A DNA stretch of 9,773 nucleotides from Thermotogae bacterium (lineage in GTDB: Bacteria; Thermotogota; Thermotogae; UBA12178). Position 1 is the stretch's first letter. Every line of letters begins with the position of its first letter. The notes under the pieces were generated by a model. That model made no database searches and was not told where the DNA came from. It saw only the letters and a program-made list of their open reading frames with translations. The stretch lies in assembly GCA_003641795.1 (NCBI GenBank), contig QNAP01000049.1, positions 1 to 9,773 on the forward strand, given 5' to 3'. Shown here one piece after another: positions 4,822-9,773 of the stretch. Position numbers and translations under genes: made by a program.

Positions 4822-5988
4822 ATGAGAGAGCAATTTATCAAGCTGTGGAACACACTGCATCAGCGCACAGAGTTATGGGAACTGCCGGCAGAAGCATTTC
4901 GGTTGCTCATTATGCTGTTGCCGCATGTCAGACAAAACCCGCCGCGCGATAAGAGGAAAACGGATCTCAGCGGGTGCTTAGTCAGAGAACGTGGACGGCC
5001 ACACACAGCAGATACGCTGGCAAAACTTTTGGGCAAGCCTCGTAGCTACATCCTACGGCATCTCCGAGTGCTCAGAAATCATGGTTTATTCGAACGATAC
5101 AGGGCTGAAAACGGGCACCGCTACTGGCGACTGGTAGATGCCCAAGCCTGGCTCAAGTCGAGTCACGAAATTCGAGACTCCAAGTGTGCACAATTCGAGA
5201 CTCCAAGTGTGCACAATTCGAGACTCCAAGTGTCCAAAACGCGAGACTCTGACGAGTCTCGAAAAGTGCACACTAGGATTGGGAGTGAAGATGAGCAAGA
5301 ACTCCTTGCCAATCAAGGGGAAATGGACTCCGAAGGTGATGGACTATTAATCCGGCATCAAGAGTCAGCCACAGGTGTCTATAGAACGAAGGAAGAACGA
5401 AGTAAAGAACGAAAGGGGAATAATAAGCGGACCCCCAATAGGATCAAAACTGGGGATGAAAATACTCCCTCTCCACCACAAGATTTGAGTTCAGAACAGC
5501 AACAAGAATGGCTTGGAATTGTTGCTGAGCTGAGTCCATTTGTCGAGGAACTCTTCCCTGGCAACCCTCGTACCCAAAGAATTTACCTGACTTTACTGGC
5601 GAGCGAAATTCTCGCCGGCCGACTGGAGCGTGACACAGCCCGCGCCTTGTTGGAATTTCCTCCGTCGCGTCCCAACCCAATCGACTTTCCGTTTCCTGAG
5701 GATTGGCTTCGTGAAGCGAAGCTGTGGCTGGATACCCTCGAGTTAAGATGGTGGAAAATAGCACCTATTACGCGCCTATTTCCGCGAGAAACATGGGAGA
5801 AATGGTTCCAAGCGTTCTGGAGGCTTGCCCAAGAGAGAGGAATGGATCTGGCTGAGCAATCGCTGCGAAGCGCCAGTCGCTGGATCAATGAGCCGCCGAT
5901 TAATCCGCATGACTATGATGACCCGGTTAAATGGTACATGGCATGTAGAGAACACATCATGAAAACCACGCTGGAGGAAAGCAAATGA
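4822..5988 (+). CDS. Winged-helix replication initiator with internal origin (lambda O-like layout)
   Basis: This 388-residue protein divides into three parts. Residues 1-106 form a winged-helix DNA-binding domain: ADTLAKLLGKPRSYILRHLRVLRNHGLF is the HTH, and ERYRAENGHRYWRLVD is the wing. Residues 112-225 are a hydrophilic, low-complexity linker. Residues 226-388 are a helical, Trp-rich domain (EWLGIVAELSPFVEELFPG to the end), a candidate contact for a helicase or helicase loader. The linker's DNA carries 23-bp iterons, so the gene probably contains its own origin, as phage lambda O does. ATG 4822 is preferred to GTG 4819 because AAGAGG (4808-4813) is then eight bases away. No polymerase, primase or ATPase motif is seen. 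Its end overlaps the next gene (ATGA). The replication role is inferred from architecture and iterons. Confidence 0.72.
   Translation: MREQFIKLWNTLHQRTELWELPAEAFRLLIMLLPHVRQNPPRDKRKTDLSGCLVRERGRPHTADTLAKLLGKPRSYILRHLRVLRNHGLFERYRAENGHRYWRLVDAQAWLKSSHEIRDSKCAQFETPSVHNSRLQVSKTRDSDESRKVHTRIGSEDEQELLANQGEMDSEGDGLLIRHQESATGVYRTKEERSKERKGNNKRTPNRIKTGDENTPSPPQDLSSEQQQEWLGIVAELSPFVEELFPGNPRTQRIYLTLLASEILAGRLERDTARALLEFPPSRPNPIDFPFPEDWLREAKLWLDTLELRWWKIAPITRLFPRETWEKWFQAFWRLAQERGMDLAEQSLRSASRWINEPPINPHDYDDPVKWYMACREHIMKTTLEESK
5169..5260 (+). repeat. 23-bp iterons, probable replication origin
   Basis: A 23-bp unit beginning AATTCGAGACTCCAAGTG is repeated head to tail with no spacer. Units at 5169-5191 and 5192-5214 are identical, 5215-5237 differs at two bases near its end, and 5238-5260 is a degenerate fourth copy in the same phase. 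The 23-bp unit is not divisible by three, so the protein reads each copy in a different frame (IRDSKCA, FETPSVH, SRLQVSK), which shows that selection is on the DNA rather than on the peptide. Length and packing match initiator iterons. Confidence 0.85.
5242..5274 (+). repeat. Inverted half-iterons flanking the iteron array
   Basis: CGAGACTC (5242-5249) and GAGTCTCG (5254-5261) form a perfect palindrome with a TGAC spacer. GTGCACACT (5266-5274) is the reverse complement of AGTGTGCAC from the iteron. Both half-elements of the iteron therefore recur in inverted orientation. Such inverted half-sites next to iterons are typical of initiator autoregulatory or handcuffing sites. Confidence 0.6.
5380..5425 (+). 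other. Purine-rich tract with phased repeats, possible unwinding element
   Basis: GAACGAA occurs at 5384, 5395 and 5407, 11 and 12 bp apart, inside a strongly purine-rich, A-rich stretch that ends GAATAATAA. It lies about 110 bp after the last inverted half-iteron, within the linker-coding region. In lambda the A+T-rich melting region likewise follows the iterons. Function is inferred. Confidence 0.42.
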
Positions 5989-6581
5989 GCGACCAGCCGG
6001 AACGTCAGGACCCACGCGCGTTGAACCCCGTCAAGCACGGTGCCTACCGGTGGATCACGCGAGGACTTTTGCCGCTTTGTGATAAGTGTCCGTTCTATCC
6101 AGACTCCGCCGACTGTCCCTATTATGCCGAGGGGCAAGAATGTAAGCCACTCAACGATTACCGCACAGCCCTCACTAAAGAAATCATGGCGCTGCCGCAT
6201 ATCAAGCCCGTCCACTGGCCGCTTGTCGTAAACTATGTGAGTATTCAGGTCTTCCTTCGCATAATCGAGGGCTGGTGCAGCAAGGTTGGCCCTGTCTTGC
6301 CCTGCGCTGATGAAGGGCACGTTAACCCGCAACCGGCACTCGCCAAGAACTATACCAGCTTTTCGAATGCAGCTCTTCGCTTGGCCACTGAGCTGGGTAT
6401 AACTCCGCGTGTTGAAGCTGAGCTGCAGGCTAAAGCCCGAGGAGACATGTCAAGGCAGCTGGCTGCTGCGATTCAGCAGATGGCCCGAAGGGAGTGCGCC
6501 GAATCTTCGAATTCTGAAGGCCAATACTCCCAAAACAAACGCGCCGTTGATGCGGAATTTGAGGCTGAAGAGGCCATTTAG
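5985..6581 (+). CDS. Small-terminase-like protein with a four-cysteine zinc motif
   Basis: This 198-residue protein begins with NPVKHGAY, common near the start of small terminases. A probable zinc knuckle follows at C32, C35, C44 and C53 (CDKCPFYP, CPYY, QEC). A helical core (residues 60-105) leads to NYTSFSNAALRLATELGITP at 123-141. The ELG-TP motif after helical bundles is typical of P27-like small terminases, which recognise phage DNA and recruit TerL. The C-terminal 40 residues are hydrophilic. ATG 5985 has GGAGGA 8 bases upstream and overlaps the initiator stop, so the two are coupled. It is unusual for TerS to sit behind a replication gene and far from TerL. A DNA-binding protein of another role cannot be excluded. 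Confidence 0.62.
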   Translation: MSDQPERQDPRALNPVKHGAYRWITRGLLPLCDKCPFYPDSADCPYYAEGQECKPLNDYRTALTKEIMALPHIKPVHWPLVVNYVSIQVFLRIIEGWCSKVGPVLPCADEGHVNPQPALAKNYTSFSNAALRLATELGITPRVEAELQAKARGDMSRQLAAAIQQMARRECAESSNSEGQYSQNKRAVDAEFEAEEAI

Positions 6582-6599
6582 CACAGCATCGAATTGTGC

Positions 6600-6620
6600 A
6601 GCGTTGTACGCTTTTTGTTT
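6600..6620 (+). terminator. Weak intrinsic terminator after the small-terminase gene
   Basis: AGCGT-TGT-ACGCT (6600-6612) is a five-base-pair hairpin followed by TTTTTGTTT. The stem is short, so termination is probably partial. Confidence 0.45.
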
Positions 6621-6628
6621 AGTGCACC

Positions 6629-6657
6629 TTGACAGCGCCCTTTCTTGTGCGTAGAAA
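6629..6657 (+). promoter_or_regulatory. Promoter for the integrase gene
   Basis: TTGACA (6629-6634), 17 bases, then TAGAAA (6652-6657). Transcription from about 6664 would leave a short leader that includes AAGGAGGGG (6672-6680) before the ATG at 6687. The integrase can thus be expressed apart from the replication operon. Confidence 0.62.
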
Positions 6658-6686
6658 TACAAAGAGCGCACAAGGAGGGGCAAGCC

Positions 6687-7388
6687 ATGCAAAGGAGCCG
6701 GAAACTGCCAGTCGTCTTGACGGATGAAGAAGTCGAGCGGTTGCTGGTACAGGTTAACCCGAAAAGCCCGACGGGACTGCGAAACCGGGCCATGCTGGCG
6801 GCCATGCTGGGTGCTGGCCTTCGAGTCAGCGAAGTAGTGGCGCTGATGCCGGCGGATATTGACCTCGAGCGCGGCATGATCCGCATCAACAGCGGCAAGG
6901 GGGGAAAGGACCGGGTGGTGCCGGTAGACAGCGAAACGCTGGCCTGGCTTCGTGCTTGGGCGGAGAAGCGTAAAGCCCTCGGGCTGAATGCGCGCAAGCC
7001 GTTCTTCTGCGGCATTCGTGGAGGGCGGACAGGGCGCGTTGTGCGAGAGCGGGGTGAGCGGCTGAGAGTGCGCTATGTGCAAAAGCTCGTTCGACGTCTG
7101 GCTGAAGCCGCAGGCATTGAGAAAAAGGTCACGCCGCACGTCCTGCGGCATACCTATGCTACTCGCTTGCTGCGCAGAGGTTTCGACTTGCGGGAAGTGC
7201 AGGAGCTTCTGGGCCATGCGCAGGTTGTGACCACTCAGATTTACACCCACGTTGACCCGGAGGCCCTGCGGCGCAAGATGCAGGCAGACCAGGAGCAGGA
7301 AGCCGAGAAAATTGCCCGCGCCCTGCTCGAAAAGCTCCCGCCGGACGTGGTGAAAGCCTTGGCGCGGCTCGCCAGCAGAAGCGACTGA
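6687..7388 (+). CDS. Tyrosine recombinase (integrase), catalytic domain only
   Basis: This 233-residue protein has the full catalytic set of the phage integrase/Xer family: R46 (GAGLRVSEV), K71 (GKGGKDR hairpin), H151 and R154 (HVLRHTYATRL), H177 (LLGHAQV) and the nucleophile Y186 (IYTHVD). It would cut and rejoin DNA at att sites through a phosphotyrosine link. The usual N-terminal core-binding SAM-like domain of about 90 residues is missing: the protein begins MQRSRKLPVVLTDEEVERLL, already at the catalytic domain. ATG 6687 is chosen for AAGGAGGGG at 6672-6680, and no upstream reading supplies the missing domain. A helical tail (about 200-233) follows the tyrosine, longer than in Xer proteins. 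Related short recombinases exist (FimB/FimE). Confidence 0.93.
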   Translation: MQRSRKLPVVLTDEEVERLLVQVNPKSPTGLRNRAMLAAMLGAGLRVSEVVALMPADIDLERGMIRINSGKGGKDRVVPVDSETLAWLRAWAEKRKALGLNARKPFFCGIRGGRTGRVVRERGERLRVRYVQKLVRRLAEAAGIEKKVTPHVLRHTYATRLLRRGFDLREVQELLGHAQVVTTQIYTHVDPEALRRKMQADQEQEAEKIARALLEKLPPDVVKALARLASRSD

Positions 7389-7589
7389 GTACAAGTTTGG
7401 TGCCGCCACGATGGTCACAGTTTCGCCAATGGCTGGAAAGGGCCGAAAACCGAAAATCGCGCTCAGAGCCATTCTGAGCACGTTTCGTGCCGCAGCAAGG
7501 GGTAACCTGCGGGCGAAGCGAGAAAATGCAACAGCGTTCGCTGAGGTGTGAAAGAGAAGCATTGTGGCAACGAGGCGGAGGGAAACGCT
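7389..7589 (+). other. Intergenic gap after integrase with adjacent hairpins (candidate att region)
   Basis: No gene is seen here. GCTCAGA-GCCAT-TCTGAGC (7461-7479) is a perfect seven-base-pair inverted repeat, and GCACG-TTT-CGTGC (7478-7490) follows at once, sharing two bases. Neither is followed by a T tract, so they do not look like intrinsic terminators. Short inverted repeats beside an integrase could be recombinase core-type sites, but no matching att repeat exists in this window. Confidence 0.35.
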
Positions 7590-7913
7590 GTGCGGCTTGA
7601 GCAGTATGGCTTGCAAGCACTTCTTGAGCGTATCGGTATGGATGCCGAGCCTGAGGTGGCTTTAGTGGAGGCCACTAAAGCACGCGAAAAGGTGATGCGG
7701 TATCGAGGCCCGAACCAAGAGATAGCGACATCGCTATACCACGAGTTGGTTAGGTTCATCTGGTTTCTCCGTACAGGGATAAAGCCATCGGGCATAACAC
7801 GACGCGAGCTTGAGCTTTATCGAGGTTATTGCCAGCGGCAGGTGGAAGCGGGGCGGATGGAGACAACAGTTCTTGACGAGCTTGCTGAGTGGGAAAGGGA
7901 AGCAGAACGATAA
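7590..7913 (+). CDS. Unknown small helical protein
   Basis: This 107-residue protein is not recognised. It is predicted to be nearly all helical and highly charged, with segments such as EVALVEATKAREKVMRY, ATSLYHELVRFIWFLRTGI and RRELELYRGYCQRQVEAG, ending TVLDELAEWEREAER. It has no signal peptide and no convincing membrane helix. GTG 7590 is preferred to GTG 7548 because GGAGGG (7578-7582) lies at proper distance and the longer N-terminus is uncharacteristic. It stands between the integrase and a structured non-coding gap. Its helical, charged character would fit a small regulatory or scaffolding-type protein, but nothing specific supports either. Confidence 0.62.
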   Translation: MRLEQYGLQALLERIGMDAEPEVALVEATKAREKVMRYRGPNQEIATSLYHELVRFIWFLRTGIKPSGITRRELELYRGYCQRQVEAGRMETTVLDELAEWEREAER

Positions 7914-8141
7914 AACGGCCTACCGACTCTGCTGGACAAGCCACGGCCTCAGTCGAAGGACTTGCGCCTACGGAGCAGACTTTGCCTGGCGAACGGCGCG
8001 AGAGCCTTTGTTGCCGCTCGCGCTTGGGGACTTCGAGTGTGTGACAGAAGTCGCGAAGACAGCGCCACAACCCCATGACAAGCGACGAAAGGGCTCAACC
8101 CCATGCATACTTGAGCCTGGTGGACTCAAGAGGTGGCAGTG
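7914..8141 (+). other. Non-coding gap with three hairpins, possible structured RNA
   Basis: I see no credible gene: the short open frames have no ribosome binding site or domain pattern. Three perfect stems occur in order: GCGCGAG/CTCGCGC (7996-8023, 14-base loop), GACTTC/GAAGTC (8029-8052, 12-base loop) and GGCTCAA/TTGAGCC (8092-8117, 12-base loop). The last ends 24 bases before the next start codon, so the region may be a structured leader for the 8142-9773 cluster. Confidence 0.38.
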
Positions 8142-8804
8142 ATGGACAGAGCGCGGACGAATGTATATCTGCCTGAGCAGACCTGGTCACTCAAGCTGTG
8201 TGTAGTCAATCAACACATGTCCAGCGCTGGGCCCAGCGCGCCAACCAGGAATGTATTTGTTGAATTTCTTGGCGCGCGTGTCGAGTGGTCAAATGAGCCC
8301 GCGGAAACTGAACTGGGCTCATTTTCAGTATATGCGGGCCCACCAGTAGAACATGAGGTTGATGACCCGCCGCCACCGGATTGGCCGGGGGCACAGCCTG
8401 GAGAACCTCCGCCGCGCTGGTGGGGTGTTTACTATGCGTTTGTTCTTCGAATTACAGCACCGAGCAACAGTGAGTATCCAACAGAGCAAGAAAAGACGAT
8501 GGGTTACGGCATTTGGGCTTACGACTCCTATGACAGCTATCCGCCAGCACCATATCCGGGAGATGATGCTCTTCCGTGGCTCTCAGGCGAGTGCTGTGCC
8601 GAAGTGACTTTCCTCGTGAATGATGTCTATATGAGGGGCAAGGTGAGAGACGTGACCCCGAGTGGGCGATGCCTGCTGGACTACACGGATCGCGTGGCCG
8701 AATACGCTTGGTGCGCTGATGACAATGCGAAGCTCACGGTGCGGGCCGTGGGCCCTGACGGGACTGTGCTTGAGGCCAGTGGCCCGCTGGTGCTAGGAGA
8801 GTGA
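8142..8804 (+). CDS. Unknown proline-rich protein, candidate virion component
   Basis: This 220-residue protein is not recognised. It is rich in predicted strands, has a Pro/Trp-rich loop around residues 72-95 (DDPPPPDWPGAQPGEPPPRW) and a Tyr/Asp/Pro stretch around 128-145 (YDSYDSYPPAPYPGDD). Cys-Cys occurs at about residue 154. The C-terminus (AKLTVRAVGPDGTVLEASG) looks like an Ig-like beta-sandwich strand pair. There is no signal peptide. ATG 8142 is preferred to in-frame GTG at 8133 and 8139 because AAGAGGTGG (8128-8136) lies just before it. It leads the tightly packed cluster that runs through the cell-wall hydrolase into TerL, so a structural or host-recognition role is plausible but not shown. 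Confidence 0.7.
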   Translation: MDRARTNVYLPEQTWSLKLCVVNQHMSSAGPSAPTRNVFVEFLGARVEWSNEPAETELGSFSVYAGPPVEHEVDDPPPPDWPGAQPGEPPPRWWGVYYAFVLRITAPSNSEYPTEQEKTMGYGIWAYDSYDSYPPAPYPGDDALPWLSGECCAEVTFLVNDVYMRGKVRDVTPSGRCLLDYTDRVAEYAWCADDNAKLTVRAVGPDGTVLEASGPLVLGE

Positions 8805-8809
8805 GGCGC

Positions 8810-9211
8810 GTGGCTAAGCAGACCCTGGTGACCACCTACGTATTCGAGCAGCCCGATGGTTGGGGCAATCTGCTGTTTCACTTGCGAGGGCTGATCCAGT
8901 ATGGGGCGTACACCACCGACGAAGCTGCCTGGGGCATTTTCGAGGCGGTGAAGTTTGTGTTGGCCTGCGCCCAGAATGGCCTTGAGGCACGGGCGAGCAT
9001 CTGGGCGGTGCCAGCAGGCAGCGGCAAATTGAAGGCACATCGGGGCTTACAGGTAAAGCTGGAGGGTGCGTTGCCAGAGCTGTGTTTGCGTCTGGCGGCA
9101 GCAAGCGCAGCGACGTTCGGAATTGCCCTGGATCAAGTGCGCGTGGAGATAAAGCCTGCCAGCGAGCGTGACGCGGTGCTGGCAAGTCTGCAGGCGGGGG
9201 AGCGGATATGA
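8810..9211 (+). CDS. Unknown protein upstream of cell-wall hydrolase
   Basis: This 133-residue protein is not recognised. It starts with a strand-like segment (TLVTTYVFEQPDGWGNLLFHL), has a central helix (EAAWGIFEAVKFVLACAQNG), a strand pair (ASIWAVPAGSG, LQVKLEG) and an alanine-rich helix (LRLAAASAATFG). It looks like a compact soluble alpha/beta protein. GTG 8810 is chosen because AGGAG (8795-8799) is 10 bases upstream; GTG 8801 would leave only one base between them. Its end overlaps the hydrolase start (ATGA). Its place in the cluster suggests co-expression with lysis or virion genes. Confidence 0.7.
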   Translation: MAKQTLVTTYVFEQPDGWGNLLFHLRGLIQYGAYTTDEAAWGIFEAVKFVLACAQNGLEARASIWAVPAGSGKLKAHRGLQVKLEGALPELCLRLAAASAATFGIALDQVRVEIKPASERDAVLASLQAGERI

Positions 9212-9648
9212 GGCAGCGGATCTTGGAGATAGTGCAGCAGTCAGCCGAGGCGGCGAAGCAGGGCCGCGAGTATCTGATAGTCGACGGCGCGCGGATGCGG
9301 CGCTCGATACCGTTGCGTCGCAGGAATAACTGCGCGGGTTTTATCGTGGCGGTATACGAAGCAGCGCTTGGCTTGGTGCCAGGCTGTTGGGCATTTCATG
9401 TGGGCCCGGCACAAGCGATGGAGAAGCGCCTGAAATGGGCGGGCAAGGAAATCCCAGCAGAAAAGCGGCAGCCGGGCGATCTGGTGTTTTTCAGGCGAGG
9501 CGATCAGTGTCACGTGGCAATTTACATGGGGCGTGACGACCGGGGGGGCGATCTGATAGGGCACGCCAATCGAGGTCATGTATGCATTCAGCCAATGGGG
9601 GCGCTGCAGTACTTCGCGAGCGGATGGTATCGGGTGGTGCCAGCATGA
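9208..9648 (+). CDS. NlpC/P60-type cell-wall peptidase
   Basis: This 146-residue protein carries the NlpC/P60 cysteine-peptidase core. NNCAGFIVAVYEAALG holds the catalytic Cys42. RQPGDLVFFRRGDQCHVAIYMG holds the GDL motif (90-92) and catalytic His102. GHANRG (118-123) supplies a third polar residue (His119 or Asn121). Such enzymes cleave peptide stems of peptidoglycan and serve phages as endolysins or as tail-tip hydrolases for DNA entry. The domain is single, with no wall-binding or tape-measure fusion and no signal peptide, so release would need a holin or a virion location; no holin is recognised here. ATG 9208 overlaps the preceding stop, and its own stop overlaps the next start, showing tight coupling to TerL. 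Confidence 0.85.
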   Translation: MRQRILEIVQQSAEAAKQGREYLIVDGARMRRSIPLRRRNNCAGFIVAVYEAALGLVPGCWAFHVGPAQAMEKRLKWAGKEIPAEKRQPGDLVFFRRGDQCHVAIYMGRDDRGGDLIGHANRGHVCIQPMGALQYFASGWYRVVPA

Positions 9649-9773
9649 CAGAGATAACCGCAGAACGGCTACAGCAATGGCAGCAAGATATAATCGCTTG
9701 GGCGAAAGACTGCGTGGTCTGGCGCTCGCCAGACGGCAGACAAGGCCCGATACAGTTCTATGCGGAGCAAGAA
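9645..9773 (+). CDS. Probable terminase large subunit, N-terminal fragment (cut by window edge)
   Basis: ATG 9645 overlaps the hydrolase stop and opens 43 codons to the window edge. The sequence WQQDIIAWAKDCVVWRSPDG followed by GPIQFYAEQE resembles the start of phage TerL proteins: a helix with I.WA, then a short 'PI.F...Q' segment whose glutamine (Q motif) contacts ATP before the Walker A loop. The ATPase motifs would lie beyond the edge. The call is made on this short pattern and on the C-terminal TerL piece at the left edge; another ATPase or an unrelated protein is possible. Confidence 0.5.
   Translation, partial: MTEITAERLQQWQQDIIAWAKDCVVWRSPDGRQGPIQFYAEQE

Noticed and set aside
5169..5237. 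Direct repeats that could be taken for a short CRISPR array
   Set aside because: Units abut with no spacers and lie inside a coding frame; the pattern is that of iterons.
6450..7616. Long minus-strand open frame (388 codons)
   Set aside because: It lies opposite the integrase, which has all catalytic motifs; the minus-strand product is low-complexity and has no domain pattern.
4264..8133. Shared 12-mer GGACTCAAGAGG at 4264 and 8122 as a possible att pair
   Set aside because: A few 12-base matches are expected by chance in a window of this size, and neither copy borders the integrase.
7810..8142. Open frame of 110 codons in the gap after 7913
   Set aside because: It overlaps the 7590 gene in another frame, lacks a ribosome binding site and has no recognisable composition.

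Overview
This window reads as a compact phage or phage-satellite genome with about 55% G+C (estimated by eye). Almost everything lies on the plus strand, and many genes start at GTG or TTG. Hallmark genes are two fragments of a large terminase (TerL), a small-terminase-like protein, an HK97-fold major capsid protein, a tyrosine recombinase, an NlpC/P60 cell-wall hydrolase and a winged-helix replication initiator. The host cannot be named from the sequence. The arginine/glutamate-rich proteins, alternative starts and nearly leaderless promoter-proximal genes would fit a Chloroflexota-, Armatimonadota- or Deinococcota-like bacterium, but this is a weak guess.

Layout. The left edge (1-142) is the C-terminus of a TerL nuclease domain, with a characteristic HDD motif. 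A HicB/HicA toxin-antitoxin pair follows (169-661). Next is a two-gene unit of unknown function (816-1918) with an extended -10 promoter and a strong terminator (1951-1980). The capsid gene follows alone (2099-3340), ending in a 12-bp hairpin. A TTGACA/TATCAT promoter then drives three genes (3477-4560): an excisionase-like HTH protein, an unknown protein and a MerR-type HTH/coiled-coil protein. The 4561-4821 gap is dense with structure: a minus-strand promoter plus terminator that would make an RNA of about 66 nt, overlapping plus-strand hairpins, a terminator, and a 12-bp GC-rich inverted repeat just before the initiator gene. The initiator (4822-5988) carries 23-bp iterons inside its own linker-coding region, as in lambda O/ori. 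A small-terminase-like gene overlaps its end. A short integrase with its own promoter follows (6687-7388), then an unknown gene, a structured non-coding gap and a tightly packed cluster (8142-9773): two unknown proteins, the NlpC/P60 hydrolase and the probable N-terminus of TerL running off the right edge.

How it may work together. Recombinase and excisionase-like protein would handle integration and excision. The initiator with its internal iterons would handle replication, probably under antisense-RNA control. TerS, TerL and capsid would package DNA, the hydrolase would act in lysis or entry, and HicAB would give maintenance or defence. TerL's C-terminus lies at the left edge and its N-terminus at the right edge, with no portal, protease or tail gene recognised between. 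This raises the possibility that the window is most of a circular or circularly permuted element of roughly 11 kb that packages itself with some borrowed parts, a satellite-like lifestyle. That conclusion is inference.
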